Shown piece by piece: positions 8,630 through 18,652 of a stretch of DNA of 64,000 nucleotides. A model generated the notes under the pieces. The model was not told where the DNA came from. It worked only from the letters and a program-made list of their open reading frames with translations, and did not search any database. A program made the position numbers and the translations under genes. Origin of the DNA: Candidatus Celerinatantimonas neptuna (lineage in GTDB: Bacteria > Pseudomonadota > Gammaproteobacteria > Enterobacterales > Celerinatantimonadaceae). Numbering within the stretch: the stretch's first letter is position 1; the number at the start of each line of letters is the position of its first letter. Location of the stretch: positions 62,001 to 126,000 of the forward strand of contig OU461276.1 of the NCBI GenBank assembly GCA_911810475.1, given 5' to 3'.

Positions 8630-9830
8630 TGCGTGCCATCCTCCGCTTAATATTGGCCTGAACTACAAAGTAGTCGAATAGTGGCGCAAACAAGTTCGAG
8701 AATAAAATAGCCAGCATCATCCCTTCAGGAAATGCCGGATTCACAACCCGAATAAAGACCACCATGGCACCAATTAAAATGCCATACCACCAACGTCCCT
8801 TATTGGTAAATGATGCTGATACCGGATCGGTTGCCATAAAGAACATCCCTAACGCGAAACCGCCCAGCACTAAATGCCAATACGCCGGAACAGCAAACAT
8901 CGGGTTAGTTGACGAACCGATTAAATTAAACATAGTACTTACAGCAACCATGCCAACGAGTACACCCGCTACAATTCGCCATGAAGCAATGCGGCTGTAG
9001 ATAATCAGTAACCCACCTAACAAAAGTAAGAATGTGGAAGTTTCACCCATAGAACCCTGAATGAATCCAAAGAAAGCATCGCTCCAGGTAATTCCGGCAG
9101 CATGTAACGCATGAAGGCCACCACTGGCAGTAACACTCAAAGAGGTTGCACCAGAGAACCCATCAACAGCAGTCCAGACTGCATCACCGGACATATTCCC
9201 CGGATAGGCAAAGAACAGAAAAGCACGGCCGGCAAGCGCTGGGTTAATAAAGTTTTTACCGGTACCCCCAAAGAGTTCTTTGGCAATCACAACACCAAAA
9301 CTAACCCCCAATACGACTTCCCAAAGGGGAATCGTCGGTGGCAGCGTCATTGTGAACAAAATTGAAGTCACAAAGAACCCTTCGTTCACTTCGTGCTTAC
9401 GCACCATTGCAAATAAGACTTCCCAAAAACCGCCGACAAGAAATGTCACGGCATAAACAGGAATCACATACAATGCACCGTAAACCCACGAGTCAAACCA
9501 ACTTGCATTAGCACCCATGGGAACATTAAAAAGATGAATCAGAACCAATCGCCAGTCATTGAAAGGAGCGAAACCAGCTGCAATCGCATGATTGGCTTCG
9601 GCCCCAACGTTATACATACCAAAAAACAATGCAGGTAACAGAGCGAACCAAACTGTAATCATCATCCGTTTCAGGTCAATATTGTCTCGTACATGAGTTT
9701 GACCTTTTGTCACAAGCCCTGGGGTATAGATGAATGTAACGGTGGCTTCATATAAAGCAAACCACTTATGTAATTTTCCCCCCGGGAGAAAACTCGGCTC
9801 AATTTTCTCGAAATAATTCTTTAGACTCAT
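8619..9830 (-). CDS. nqrB: Na+-NQR subunit B (covalent FMN, riboflavin, Na+ path)
   Basis: Large membrane subunit, 403 residues with about ten helices, housing riboflavin and a covalent FMN and forming the main Na+ path. The FMN acceptor is Thr229 in [10 protein letters not shown], a perfect D-x-x-S-G-A-T site. Other family blocks are [18 protein letters not shown] and [15 protein letters not shown]. Separated from nqrA by 2 bp. Confidence 0.97.
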   Translation of the reverse strand: MSLKNYFEKIEPSFLPGGKLHKWFALYEATVTFIYTPGLVTKGQTHVRDNIDLKRMMITVWFALLPALFFGMYNVGAEANHAIAAGFAPFNDWRLVLIHLFNVPMGANASWFDSWVYGALYVIPVYAVTFLVGGFWEVLFAMVRKHEVNEGFFVTSILFTMTLPPTIPLWEVVLGVSFGVVIAKELFGGTGKNFINPALAGRAFLFFAYPGNMSGDAVWTAVDGFSGATSLSVTASGGLHALHAAGITWSDAFFGFIQGSMGETSTFLLLLGGLLIIYSRIASWRIVAGVLVGMVAVSTMFNLIGSSTNPMFAVPAYWHLVLGGFALGMFFMATDPVSASFTNKGRWWYGILIGAMVVFIRVVNPAFPEGMMLAILFSNLFAPLFDYFVVQANIKRRMARNVG

Positions 9831-9832
9831 GC

Positions 9833-11173
9833 TTAGCCCTCCGCCTCAATTTTAGTCAGACACTCTCGAAGCACGGAGCCATACTCGTACTTACCAGGAC
9901 AAACAAAGGTACATAAAGCCAGATCTTCTTCTTCCAGCTCCAGGCAACCTAATAGTTGCGCACTATCGGTATCCCCTGATAACAGATCACGAAGTAGCAT
10001 AGTCGGCAGAATATCTAAAGGCATCACCCGTTCATATTGCCCAATCGGAACCATCGCCCGTTCACTACCACCTGTAGTTGTGGTCATGGAAAATAGTCTG
10101 TGTTTACTTAAGTGAGAGGTAAAAATGCGGGCTAAAGAGAATTTATTTCCCCCTGGAGCCGCCCAGCCTAACAACTCTTTCTCATAGCCTTCTTCAAGAA
10201 CACTCACCTGATGATGATAACGCCCGAGATAGGCATGACTGCCTTCTGCTGTGCGACCACAAAGGACACTCCCTGAAATAACCCTTAAATCATCACCAGT
10301 TAGCTGATTTTTAGTAATTTCTTCAGTTGATGCACCAAGCTCTGTCACAATCAGACGGGGTTCATTCACACAAGGGCCTGCTAATGAAATCACACGCTCA
10401 TTGCTGAGTTTGCCAGTTGTGAATAATAATCCAATCGCAATAACATCCTGATAATTGATGGTCCACACACGGCGGGCAACGCTGACAGGTTTGAGGAAAT
10501 GGATATGTGTTCCGGCCAGTCCGGCAGGGTGCGGACCGACGAAGGTTTCTTCGCGCACATTGGCTAATGTCGACCTTGGCAAATCATAATTGCCTTTACA
10601 GACAAATACTTCACCATCGGTCAATTGACTTAATATCGTCAAACCATCAGTGAACGCCTGTTGCTGATTGTCGATGATAATTTTCGCGTTTGCGGCAAGT
10701 GGACTGGTATCCATTGCGGTCACGAAAATAGCGGAAGGTTTTGCATCTATCGCCGGGATACGGCTAAACGGACGTGATTTAAATGCAGTCCATTGCCCGG
10801 ATGAAACGAGTTTATCAACAATCGTCTCTCGAGACTGATTGGCAAGTTGTTCTCGCCCAACAGCACCGAAATATTTACCCGGCTTGTTATTTTTGGCTAT
10901 CACAACTGACTGCAATACTCGCTTAGCACCACGATTAACCGCGATAATCTCACCGGAAGCAGGAGCTGTGAATAAAACGCCAGAATTCTTTTTGTCTTCA
11001 AATAGAACATCGCCCTGAGCGACAGAATCACCGACTTTGACCTTCATTGTCGGCTTCATGCCGACAAAATCTTCGCCAAGTACAGCAACATGAGCACAAG
11101 GGATACTATCCGTGATTTGCTGCTTGGGAGCACCACTAATGGGTACATCCAGTCCTTTTTTTATTGAAATCAT
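9833..11173 (-). CDS. nqrA: Na+-NQR subunit A
   Basis: First gene of the operon; 446 residues, soluble-faced and without transmembrane helices. NqrA lies on the cytoplasmic side of the complex and contributes to ubiquinone binding. The N-terminus [13 protein letters not shown] and the barrel-sandwich region with [18 protein letters not shown] are typical, as is [14 protein letters not shown]. The ATG at 11173 is preceded by a purine-rich AAGAGAG. No frameshift is seen in any nqr gene. Confidence 0.97.
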   Translation of the reverse strand: MISIKKGLDVPISGAPKQQITDSIPCAHVAVLGEDFVGMKPTMKVKVGDSVAQGDVLFEDKKNSGVLFTAPASGEIIAVNRGAKRVLQSVVIAKNNKPGKYFGAVGREQLANQSRETIVDKLVSSGQWTAFKSRPFSRIPAIDAKPSAIFVTAMDTSPLAANAKIIIDNQQQAFTDGLTILSQLTDGEVFVCKGNYDLPRSTLANVREETFVGPHPAGLAGTHIHFLKPVSVARRVWTINYQDVIAIGLLFTTGKLSNERVISLAGPCVNEPRLIVTELGASTEEITKNQLTGDDLRVISGSVLCGRTAEGSHAYLGRYHHQVSVLEEGYEKELLGWAAPGGNKFSLARIFTSHLSKHRLFSMTTTTGGSERAMVPIGQYERVMPLDILPTMLLRDLLSGDTDSAQLLGCLELEEEDLALCTFVCPGKYEYGSVLRECLTKIEAEG

Positions 11174-11518
11174 ACTCTCTTACACACTGAAATGGATCTG
11201 AAGATGAGTGATTGTTTAATGCTGGTTAAAATAACTTGAAATAACCGAAGCCATTGCGATATTTAGCTTACAAGCAATTAAAAACAGTATTATTCTAGCA
11301 CCAACATCCAACATCAGGCTATGATAAATAATTCTTTTTATAGGGAAATTAACACAATTTTTCATTTCCCCTAACAATGCTCACATTTTAATTGATATAA
11401 AGGTTAATAATAAATGATTTCCCATAACACTTACAAGCTAGTTCTCTCACCAACGACTTAACCACAGCTAAGTCTAGACTTACCATCTGAATAATCCAGC
11501 GAATTATCGCTTATTTAA
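11174..11518. promoter_or_regulatory. Leader/promoter region of nqrA, with a hairpin at 11342-11370
   Basis: This 345-bp AT-rich gap lies between bolA and nqrA, both on the minus strand, and must contain the nqr promoter. I could not fix a sigma-70 pair. One clear element is an inverted repeat, AGGGAAAT at 11342-11349 and ATTTCCC at 11364-11370, with a 14-nt loop; it could end the bolA transcript or act in the nqr leader. No ORF with coding character is seen. Confidence 0.4.
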
Positions 11519-11827
11519 TCATCTATTAAGCCCACGACAATTTGGTGTTTGAGGAATTTGGGACAAATTTTCCCATTGATCGCGTGTATAAGTATGTAGC
11601 GCGAGTGCATGAATTTGCTCAGCTAACAAATCAGATAGACATTCATTGACCATTCTGTGTCTGTTCAAGAGTTTTTCCCCTTCAAACTGAGCACTAACAA
11701 TAACGACCTTAAAATGGCTCTCGGAACCGGGCGGAACATGATGTTGATGACTTTCGTTCTCAATCTGCAAATATTCAGGGGTAAATGTATCTTCTAATCG
11801 CTGCTGAATTTCCTGTTGAACCGACAT
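11519..11827 (-). CDS. bolA: BolA-family protein
   Basis: A 102-residue BolA-fold protein. BolA proteins pair with monothiol glutaredoxins in iron-sulfur trafficking, and BolA itself also affects transcription and cell shape. The family core is visible: SHFKVVIVSAQFEGEKLLNRHRMV, with the glutaredoxin-facing His, then the LALHTYT strand. Its place upstream of nqrA matches Vibrio. Confidence 0.92.
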   Translation of the reverse strand: MSVQQEIQQRLEDTFTPEYLQIENESHQHHVPPGSESHFKVVIVSAQFEGEKLLNRHRMVNECLSDLLAEQIHALALHTYTRDQWENLSQIPQTPNCRGLNR

Positions 11828-12008
11828 GCTTAAAACTCCAAATGATTCACTTGATGATTGCCTGTACCCGGTAAGCCCAAATTTAAAACAAAATAAACGT
11901 TATCGTTATATAGGATATAACATCTAAATTCGCTTAATTCGAAATATGCGCAACAAAATACTCACCAAATACAAACAGACTCTCAACGTTAAATTCATAA
12001 TTATAGAA

Positions 12009-12599
12009 TTAACCGCCTTTAGATACTATCCGCCGGAAGGTTAAATTAATTCGGGGACCAACCATCTTTTTAGTTCGGGCAATCTGATGCTGATAGTAAT
12101 GTTGCAACGTTCCTCCCATCACCACCAGATCGCCACCACCAAGTGATAACTCCAAAACCGGATGACGTTGCTTATTTTCACGGATTAAAAAGCGTCGGGG
12201 TTGTCCCAGACTGAGTGAGGCAATTAATGGTTCGTGACCCAATTCAGGCTCATTATCACTATGCCAGCCCATTGCATCCTGACCGTTACGGTACAAATTA
12301 GCCAGCACACTATTAAAATCGACCGATAAATCTTGCTTTAACCGCTCCCGGATGGGTAACAAAAGCTCTGGCCAGGAAAGAGGCTCCCGAAGTTGGCCAC
12401 TGTATCGATAAGATAAGCCGGGGTCGGCAATCCAGGCCGATAAACGGGGTTCATTTACCCAGCGGCCAAAGATTCTGATCTGATGGGCCTGCCAGGGGAT
12501 TGCCTCGCCGAGTTGCGGCTCATCATCAGCAAACCATTGAGGCCAATAAATGAGCCATGCCCCATGCTCCAGTTCAATTCGCTCCATGGTTCCAGTCAA
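12009..12599 (-). CDS. AlkB-type Fe(II)/2-oxoglutarate dioxygenase
   Basis: Probable DNA/RNA demethylase that removes alkyl groups from bases. In 196 residues the Fe(II) ligands are His and Asp of GWHSDNE (near 117-119) and the His in QHYYQH (near 170). The 2-oxoglutarate-binding Arg lies in the C-terminal RINLTFRRI, the family R-x-N-x-T-x-R pattern. FLIRENKQ is a further match. GGAGAG 6 nt before a TTG at 12599 supports that start over the ATG at 12587. It is closer in length to the short ALKBH2-like group than to Ada-linked E. coli AlkB. Confidence 0.88.
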   Translation of the reverse strand: MTGTMERIELEHGAWLIYWPQWFADDEPQLGEAIPWQAHQIRIFGRWVNEPRLSAWIADPGLSYRYSGQLREPLSWPELLLPIRERLKQDLSVDFNSVLANLYRNGQDAMGWHSDNEPELGHEPLIASLSLGQPRRFLIRENKQRHPVLELSLGGGDLVVMGGTLQHYYQHQIARTKKMVGPRINLTFRRIVSKGG

Positions 12600-12763
12600 G
12601 AATCACTCTCCGTTGTCGCCTTAGCGACATTCTTCAGCTAAAATTCACTTCCTATTCGAAGGCGTTGTAATCGTCTAATGACCGGTTCAATGGCGCGCAG
12701 ATCGATTTTGCCATTTTAATATAAACGTTTTTCTTAACACCCGATTGAGGTTATTTATAAACT

Positions 12764-13894
12764 ATGACGGTTTCTTCGCAAAACCCGTTCGAACAACATC
12801 TCCACCTTGAGCGCATTCCCCGCCAACATCCGGAAAATCTAAAAGCATGGAATGCCGCAGATGAACTGCTGGTCGATTATGTAGAACAAAAGATCCCCAC
12901 AGTTCTGACTCTAGCGTTGTTTAATGACGATTTTGGCGCGTTAAGTTGCGCGCTCGGTGAATACCAGCAACATTGGTATAGTGATTCCTGGCTGGCACAT
13001 CAGGCATTATCATCTAATCGTGAAGCCAACCATCTGTCACCAGTCGTTGCTCAAAATACCATGCGCTTAGCTCAATCAGCTGATGTATGGCTGGTAAAAG
13101 TTCCTAAAACGCTAGCTCACTTAGAACACCAGTTAGCCCTGATTTCACAATATGCCAGCCCGGACCAACCTATTATATTGGCCGGAATGGTTAAGTTTCT
13201 CTCCAGAGGCGTATTCGCTCTGATTGAACAATATTTTGGCCCGCTCACGACATCACTGGCTAAAAAAAAGGCAAGGTTAATCTTTACCCGCGCCCAAAAG
13301 CCTTCGTCTGTCAGCCCTTACCCCAAACGCTGGTCGGCCGCCCCCTACCCCTGGCAACTTGAAGATCACGCAAATGTTTTCTGTTTAGGGAAGCTCGATA
13401 TCGGCAGCCGCTTTTTGATTGAAAATCTTCCGGATGGAAACTATTCCAATATCATCGACTTAGGGTGTGGTAATGGTCTGTTAAGTCTCGCAGCTTTATC
13501 AAAATGGCCTGATGCTCACCTGTTAGCCTGTGACGAATCATTTATGGCGGTTGAAAGCACACGGACCAATCTACTGACAAACTCCCCCGATGTTGCAAAG
13601 CAGATTAATGTTATGGCTGATAATGGCCTGGGAAAACAGCCCGACCAGTGTGCAGACCTTATTTTATGTAATCCACCATTTCACCAACAACAAACAATCG
13701 CAACGCATATTGCCAGACATATGTTTTTTGATGCCAAGCGCTGCCTCAGAGCTGAAGGCGAACTTTGCATTGTCGCAAACCGTCATTTACCCTATCTTCC
13801 TTTACTCAAAAAAATATTTGGCCAGGTTAAGATACTCGCATCCAATCGCAAATTTGTTATTCTGATAGCGAAGAAATATCATTCCAGAGGTTAA
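12764..13894 (+). CDS. rlmG: 23S rRNA (guanine-1835-N2)-methyltransferase
   Basis: SAM-dependent enzyme that makes m2G1835 in 23S rRNA. The 376 residues have an N-terminal non-catalytic MTS-like half and a C-terminal Rossmann domain. The SAM loop is IIDLGCGNGLLSL (near 234) and the substrate-base motif is LCNPPFHQQ (near 303). The NPPFHQQ form and the C-terminal IVANRHLPY stretch separate it from the RsmC paralogue. It begins a run of plus-strand genes, 3 bp before yajG. Confidence 0.92.
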   Translation: MTVSSQNPFEQHLHLERIPRQHPENLKAWNAADELLVDYVEQKIPTVLTLALFNDDFGALSCALGEYQQHWYSDSWLAHQALSSNREANHLSPVVAQNTMRLAQSADVWLVKVPKTLAHLEHQLALISQYASPDQPIILAGMVKFLSRGVFALIEQYFGPLTTSLAKKKARLIFTRAQKPSSVSPYPKRWSAAPYPWQLEDHANVFCLGKLDIGSRFLIENLPDGNYSNIIDLGCGNGLLSLAALSKWPDAHLLACDESFMAVESTRTNLLTNSPDVAKQINVMADNGLGKQPDQCADLILCNPPFHQQQTIATHIARHMFFDAKRCLRAEGELCIVANRHLPYLPLLKKIFGQVKILASNRKFVILIAKKYHSRG

Positions 13895-13897
13895 ACC

Positions 13898-14485
13898 ATG
13901 CGTTCATTCAAAAGGTTACTGTTACCTTTTATCGCAATTCTGACACTCATGCTGCTTGCGGGCTGTAGCCCTAAACCGCCCCGTCAGATTTATCTAGATC
14001 CACATCCATCTGTCGGCAGCGCAAGAGCTTTGCCCGGTATGCAAGTCAATCTGACTGTTCTCGATCTGCGTCCACAACATTATTTAATGGCTATCCACAC
14101 TCCCGGAAAAGAACAGGCACAACTTGTCACTAGTGCAAACAATGTCCGCAAATCAATTTATCAGGCGGTAAAAAAGGCGCTCTCTGAACGCGATATTACT
14201 GTGTCAGATAAAGCGGCCGATACGTTAAAAATTGAAATCATGACATTAAATAACCGTACGGTACAACACCCGACCGATTATATCGCAATTGATCAGGTCA
14301 CCTTAAAAGCATCATTTTCCTCAAAACACAGTCAAATTGTTCGTCAATACACAGCCAGCCGCCGCAACACGGGTAGCTTTGGCGTAGATATGAGTGAACA
14401 ACAGACTCAACTTAATCAGACTCTTAATGCGGTATTAACCGGCATTTTAACCGATCACAAACTACTGACTCAGGCATCCTTATGA
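13898..14485 (+). CDS. yajG: YajG-family lipoprotein
   Basis: A 195-residue lipoprotein. The signal peptide has an N-terminal RSFKR, a hydrophobic core and lipobox LLAGC (Cys at about 23). The +2 residue is Ser, which predicts the outer membrane. The body matches the YajG family found next to ampG in E. coli; its function is not established. Its stop overlaps the ppiA start in ATGA. Confidence 0.85.
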   Translation: MRSFKRLLLPFIAILTLMLLAGCSPKPPRQIYLDPHPSVGSARALPGMQVNLTVLDLRPQHYLMAIHTPGKEQAQLVTSANNVRKSIYQAVKKALSERDITVSDKAADTLKIEIMTLNNRTVQHPTDYIAIDQVTLKASFSSKHSQIVRQYTASRRNTGSFGVDMSEQQTQLNQTLNAVLTGILTDHKLLTQASL

Positions 14486-15039
14486 AGCATTTTTTAACAT
14501 TCCTTTTATGCGGGCTCCTTTCTTTTCCAGCTTTAGCAACGACAGTTCGCTTTGAAACCTCAATGGGGAATTTCAGCATTGCGCTAAATGAAGCAAAAGC
14601 CCCTATTACATGTAAGAATTTTCTCCGTTATGTGCATGATGATAGCTATGACGGGAGCATTTTTCATCGAGTCATTAAAGGATTTGTCATCCAGGGGGGC
14701 GGTTTTACCAAAACAGGCAAACGACTACCCAGTTATGCACCGATCCAGAATGAATCCGATAATGGCTTATCCAATCTGACCGGAACGATAGCAATGGCAC
14801 GGACAACCGATCCTGATTCAGCAACCAGGCAGTTTTATATTAACGTTCATGACAACCCTTTTTTAGATGGCAGTACCAATAAACCAGGATACGCGGTATT
14901 TGGTCATGTTATAAAAGGAATGAAAGTCGTTCAGGCCATAGCCAATGTTCAAACCGGATATGACAACACACTTGGCATGCCCAATGTTCCCAGTACACCG
15001 GTTATCATTACTCATGTCAGCGTTGTAAATAATAAATGA
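14482..15039 (+). CDS. ppiA: Periplasmic peptidyl-prolyl cis-trans isomerase (cyclophilin)
   Basis: Folding helper that isomerises X-Pro bonds. An N-terminal signal peptide of about 19 residues ends at ALA-TT, so the enzyme is periplasmic like PpiA, not cytosolic PpiB. Cyclophilin core motifs are FHRVIKGFVIQGGGF, with the catalytic Arg, and TGTIAMART. The segment with FYINVHDNPFLD holds the active-site Phe. It is coupled to both neighbours by ATGA overlaps. Confidence 0.9.
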   Translation: MKHFLTFLLCGLLSFPALATTVRFETSMGNFSIALNEAKAPITCKNFLRYVHDDSYDGSIFHRVIKGFVIQGGGFTKTGKRLPSYAPIQNESDNGLSNLTGTIAMARTTDPDSATRQFYINVHDNPFLDGSTNKPGYAVFGHVIKGMKVVQAIANVQTGYDNTLGMPNVPSTPVIITHVSVVNNK

Positions 15040-16415
15040 AAAATAAAGAGCCAATAAAGCAGAGCTGGCTGGATAGTCTGAAATTATATGGTCAGAAATC
15101 CGTCATTTTAATGTTTAGCTTAGGGTTCTCTTCAGGACTTCCGCTTTTATTGGTCTTTTCAACATTTTCTTTTTGGCTGAGGGAAGCCGGAACCAGCCGG
15201 ACTGAAATTGGTTTTATCAGCTGGGTGGCACTTTTTTATGGTCTTAAATGGCTCTGGTCACCACTTGTTGACCGCCTTCCGATTCCATTTCTGACCAGCC
15301 GGCTTGGACGTCGAAGAAGTTGGATGTTACTGGCTCAGACAGGGATCATTTGTGGACTCATTGGCATCGCATCAACTGATCCACATCATTCGGTCGTTCT
15401 GATGACCTGCTTTGCATTGTTGGTCTCATTCAGCTCTGCAACGCAAGACATTACATTAGACGCATTCCGGATTGAATCAGCTCCCGAACGACTTCAGGCC
15501 ACCATGGCAGCTGCCTATATGTGTGGTTACCGGCTGGCTATGATTGCATCCGGTGCCGGAGCATTATGGCTTGCCGCTATATTCAGCCATGGCCAGACGG
15601 GCTATCAGGCCCATGCCTGGCAGCTTGCATATCTGTGCATGGCCGCGCTGATGAGTATCGGTGTCATCAGTTGTTTAATCGCCCGGGAACCCACAGTAGA
15701 ACCCCAGCAAAAAACCATCCCTATTTCACTGATTCGACGGATTCAACGCCGGGGATATTCACTAAAAAACGCCAGTTACATTGCTTGGTTCGTCGATACG
15801 GCTTTAAGCCCGTTTGTCGATTTCTGGCAACGTTACCGATGGCATGCCATTCTAATTTTACTGCTGATTAGCTGTTACCGGATTGCAGATATCGTGATGG
15901 GAGTGATGGCCAATGCATTCTATGTCGATATGGGATTTTCAAAAGCAGATGTAGCCAGTATATCGAAGGTATTTGGTGTCATAATGACACTGCTCGGTGC
16001 CGGTATCGGTGGTGTGCTGGTCAATAAATCTGGAACCATGAGAATTTTGTTTTTGGGGGCTTTTTTAACGGCTTCATCAAATCTACTGTATAGCTATATG
16101 GCATTGCAGCCACCTTCACTGACCTTACTAACACTCGTCATTAGTGCTGATAATCTCAGTGCAGGAATCGCCACAGCAGCCTTTATCACATATCTGTCAT
16201 CACTAACCAATGTAGCTTTTTCGGCAACACAATATGCGATGCTAAGCTCTGTGATGCTGTTGCTTCCTAAATTCATCGCAGGCTTCTCAGGCTATCTCGT
16301 CGATCATATTGGCTATAGTCATTTCTTTACAATGACAGCCATTATGGGAACACCCGCATTAATTTTGATTCCAATTCTTGCCTATCTCAAACCATTTGAA
16401 GAACACTCATCTTAA
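15036..16415 (+). CDS. ampG: Muropeptide permease AmpG (MFS)
   Basis: Inner-membrane importer of GlcNAc-anhydromuropeptides for cell-wall recycling; in many bacteria it feeds AmpR-controlled beta-lactamase induction. The 459 residues contain about 12-14 hydrophobic helices. Family blocks are LGFSSGLPLLLVFSTFSFWL near 25-45, KWLWSPLVDRLPIP near 70 and SSATQDITLDAFRIE near 130. It is somewhat shorter than the 491-residue E. coli protein at its C-terminus. The yajG-ampG pairing matches E. coli, with ppiA inserted. Confidence 0.93.
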   Translation: MKNKEPIKQSWLDSLKLYGQKSVILMFSLGFSSGLPLLLVFSTFSFWLREAGTSRTEIGFISWVALFYGLKWLWSPLVDRLPIPFLTSRLGRRRSWMLLAQTGIICGLIGIASTDPHHSVVLMTCFALLVSFSSATQDITLDAFRIESAPERLQATMAAAYMCGYRLAMIASGAGALWLAAIFSHGQTGYQAHAWQLAYLCMAALMSIGVISCLIAREPTVEPQQKTIPISLIRRIQRRGYSLKNASYIAWFVDTALSPFVDFWQRYRWHAILILLLISCYRIADIVMGVMANAFYVDMGFSKADVASISKVFGVIMTLLGAGIGGVLVNKSGTMRILFLGAFLTASSNLLYSYMALQPPSLTLLTLVISADNLSAGIATAAFITYLSSLTNVAFSATQYAMLSSVMLLLPKFIAGFSGYLVDHIGYSHFFTMTAIMGTPALILIPILAYLKPFEEHSS

Positions 16416-16428
16416 CGCCTCTGGACGC

Positions 16429-16460
16429 AAACAGGCTAAATTATTTCGTTTAGCCTGTTT
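16429..16460. terminator. Bidirectional terminator between ampG and yajQ
   Basis: A perfect 12-bp stem, AAACAGGCTAAA / TTTAGCCTGTTT, with an 8-nt loop lies between two converging genes. Each arm ends in Ts in its own direction, so it can stop transcription from both sides. Confidence 0.85.
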
Positions 16461-16470
16461 CATAAAATGA

Positions 16471-16953
16471 TTAATCTCTGAAATTAGTAAACTGAAATGG
16501 TTGGCCCAGATCTGCTTCACGAATCATGGCCATCACAGACTGAAGATCATCTCGTTTTTTCCCGGTCACCCGAACCTGTTCACCCTGAATTGATGTCTGC
16601 ACTTTCAATTTACTCTGTTTAATTTGCTTAACGAGCGATTTTGCAGCATTGGTATCAATTCCTTGCTTAAAACGCACCAGCTGAGAAACTGTTTTCCCCG
16701 ATGGAATCGGATCAGCTAAATCCATCGCTGAGGTATCAACCTGACGCTTCACCAATTTTGAGCGCAGAATATCAAGCATCTGATTGAGCTGAAACTCTGC
16801 TTCGGCAGTCATTTTGATATCATCCCCCACCAGCTCAAATTGTGCTTCAACACCACGAAAGTCAAAACGGGTTTCCAGTTCCCGGGATGCATTTTCCTGC
16901 GCATTACGAATTTCTGTGGTATCAATTTCAGATACAATATCAAATGATGGCAT
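16471..16953 (-). CDS. yajQ: YajQ-family nucleotide-binding protein
   Basis: A 160-residue cytosolic protein of the YajQ family. Members bind nucleotides, and a Xanthomonas homologue binds cyclic di-GMP. The N-terminus [11 protein letters not shown] and the [12 protein letters not shown] segment are diagnostic, as is KDIKxSKLK-like [16 protein letters not shown] diguanylate cyclase lies 30 kb away, but no functional link is shown. Confidence 0.93.
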   Translation of the reverse strand: MPSFDIVSEIDTTEIRNAQENASRELETRFDFRGVEAQFELVGDDIKMTAEAEFQLNQMLDILRSKLVKRQVDTSAMDLADPIPSGKTVSQLVRFKQGIDTNAAKSLVKQIKQSKLKVQTSIQGEQVRVTGKKRDDLQSVMAMIREADLGQPFQFTNFRD

Positions 16954-17182
16954 AGTCAGCCGGTCTCCTCATAAAAAAACTGATTTTAACATTGTGGCCA
17001 AAATCATCATGATTAATACTTGAAGTATATCAGCATTACTGGGGGTGTTGACGTTTGGCAGTTAAACTTTGTTCAAATGAAACGCGTTTGTATCGCAACG
17101 TAATTATCAGGCTTAGTCTCACGGCAACAACAAGATGCGTTAAAGTATCCCCAGAAGACAGGCATAGTGGTAAGAGGGTATG

Positions 17183-18076
17183 ATGATCCGTTGGGGAATT
17201 TTAGGAAATGGTGCCATTGGTGGATTATTTGCCACACGTCTGGCCTTAGCCGGTCAGTCAGTACAATTGATCATGGACCTTAAACATCAGAAAGATGAAT
17301 CAGCCCAGGAACTAATCTATCAGGAACAATCGGCCAGCCACTCGGCTATCTTACCCATCAAAAACCATACTACAGACTGTGATTACCTGCTGATTTGTGT
17401 CAAAGCCTACCAGGTTATCAGCGCATTAAACAGCATCGAATTAAACAGACAAACCCAATTAATCACGTTAAATAATGGCATGGGTATTCAGGATATGGTT
17501 CTTGAACATTACCCCAAGCATTCATTATGGGCTGCCATGACAACACACGGAGCCCATAGAAAACATCAGACCATTCTTCACTCGGGTAGCGGACAAACTT
17601 ATATTGGCGCATATAGACACAAAACCGAGTCAGCCCCAGATTTTGTCACCGCATTAAATCAGGCTATTCCAGATGTTTTTTTTCATGAAAATATAGAGAC
17701 AATGCTTTGGCAAAAGCTGGTCATTAATGCGGTCATCAATCCTATTACAGCCATTGATCAATGTCCGAACGGTGAATTATTAACACCAAGTTACCAGCCG
17801 CTCATTCGCGAGTTATGCCACGAGATCAGTCTAGTCGCCAATGCATGCAACCAATCACTGAGTGCTGGCAAAATCGAAGCGCTCATTCATCAGGTATGTC
17901 AGCAAACGGCTAAAAACTATTCTTCCATGGCGGAAGATTTACGCTGCCAACGCCTTAGCGAAATCGATTTTATTAATGGCTACTTGATTCAGGAAGCTGA
18001 AAAACACAATATTGAGACACCACTTAATAAACAACTCTACCAACAGGTTTACAGAAGAGGATATGCCAATGATTAA
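17183..18076 (+). CDS. panE: 2-dehydropantoate 2-reductase
   Basis: NADPH-dependent ketopantoate reductase, which makes pantoate for vitamin B5 and coenzyme A. It opens with a Rossmann fold, WGILGNGAIGGLFATRLA. The ICVKAYQV segment and the WQKLVINAVINPITA active-site Lys/Asn region follow, the family order. Of two adjacent ATGs, 17183 has better spacing from AGAGGG. About 297 residues. It overlaps yajL by 14 nt. Confidence 0.92.
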   Translation: MIRWGILGNGAIGGLFATRLALAGQSVQLIMDLKHQKDESAQELIYQEQSASHSAILPIKNHTTDCDYLLICVKAYQVISALNSIELNRQTQLITLNNGMGIQDMVLEHYPKHSLWAAMTTHGAHRKHQTILHSGSGQTYIGAYRHKTESAPDFVTALNQAIPDVFFHENIETMLWQKLVINAVINPITAIDQCPNGELLTPSYQPLIRELCHEISLVANACNQSLSAGKIEALIHQVCQQTAKNYSSMAEDLRCQRLSEIDFINGYLIQEAEKHNIETPLNKQLYQQVYRRGYAND

Positions 18077-18632
18077 TGCGATGGTTGCTGTTGCGCCCGG
18101 CAGTGAAGAAATTGAAACCATCTCTTTGGTTGATACATTGCGCCGCGGGAATTTTATCGTTGATTTAGTGAGTATCAGTGATGAACTGACAATTACGGCC
18201 TCACGTGAAGTGAAGCTTGTTGCTGATAAATTACTTGAAGATGTCAAACCGGACGACTATCAATTATTAGTTATCCCCGGGGGCGCATCAGGCAGTGAAT
18301 ATATGTGCAACACTCAGGAATTTATCGATTTTATCCGGGCATTTCATCATGCCCCCAACTATCTGGCCGCGATTTGTGCAGCCCCGGCCCAGGTTTTATC
18401 AAGCCACAAAATTTGTCCTGATGCCCTGATGACCTGCCACCCGGATTTTTTCCAGGATCTTAACCCCGAACATCGTAGCAAAGAACGTGTGGTCATTGAT
18501 AAGCAGGCCCGCTTGATCACCAGCCAAGGACCAGGAACGGCTATTGAAATGGCTCTAGCTATTTTAGCTGAACTTGGGAATAAAAATTTGGCCCGACAAG
18601 TCGCCGGGCCGATGCTTGTTAGAATAGATTAA
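18063..18632 (+). CDS. yajL: DJ-1/PfpI family protein YajL
   Basis: Oxidative-stress chaperone/deglycase-type protein of the DJ-1 family. From the ATG at 18063, with AGAGGA just upstream, it is 189 residues starting MPMINAMVAVAPGSEEIE. The nucleophilic cysteine lies in LAAICAAPAQVL, with the family Glu near the N-terminus (SEEIE). The panE-yajL overlap suggests coupled translation. yajL also neighbours thiI and panE in E. coli. Confidence 0.92.
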   Translation: MPMINAMVAVAPGSEEIETISLVDTLRRGNFIVDLVSISDELTITASREVKLVADKLLEDVKPDDYQLLVIPGGASGSEYMCNTQEFIDFIRAFHHAPNYLAAICAAPAQVLSSHKICPDALMTCHPDFFQDLNPEHRSKERVVIDKQARLITSQGPGTAIEMALAILAELGNKNLARQVAGPMLVRID

Positions 18633-18652
18633 CGACTACCCAAAAAACAGCT

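Noticed and set aside
18012-18062. Upstream start for yajL
   Set aside because: Lies inside panE and adds residues absent from the family; ATG 18063 follows AGAGGA.
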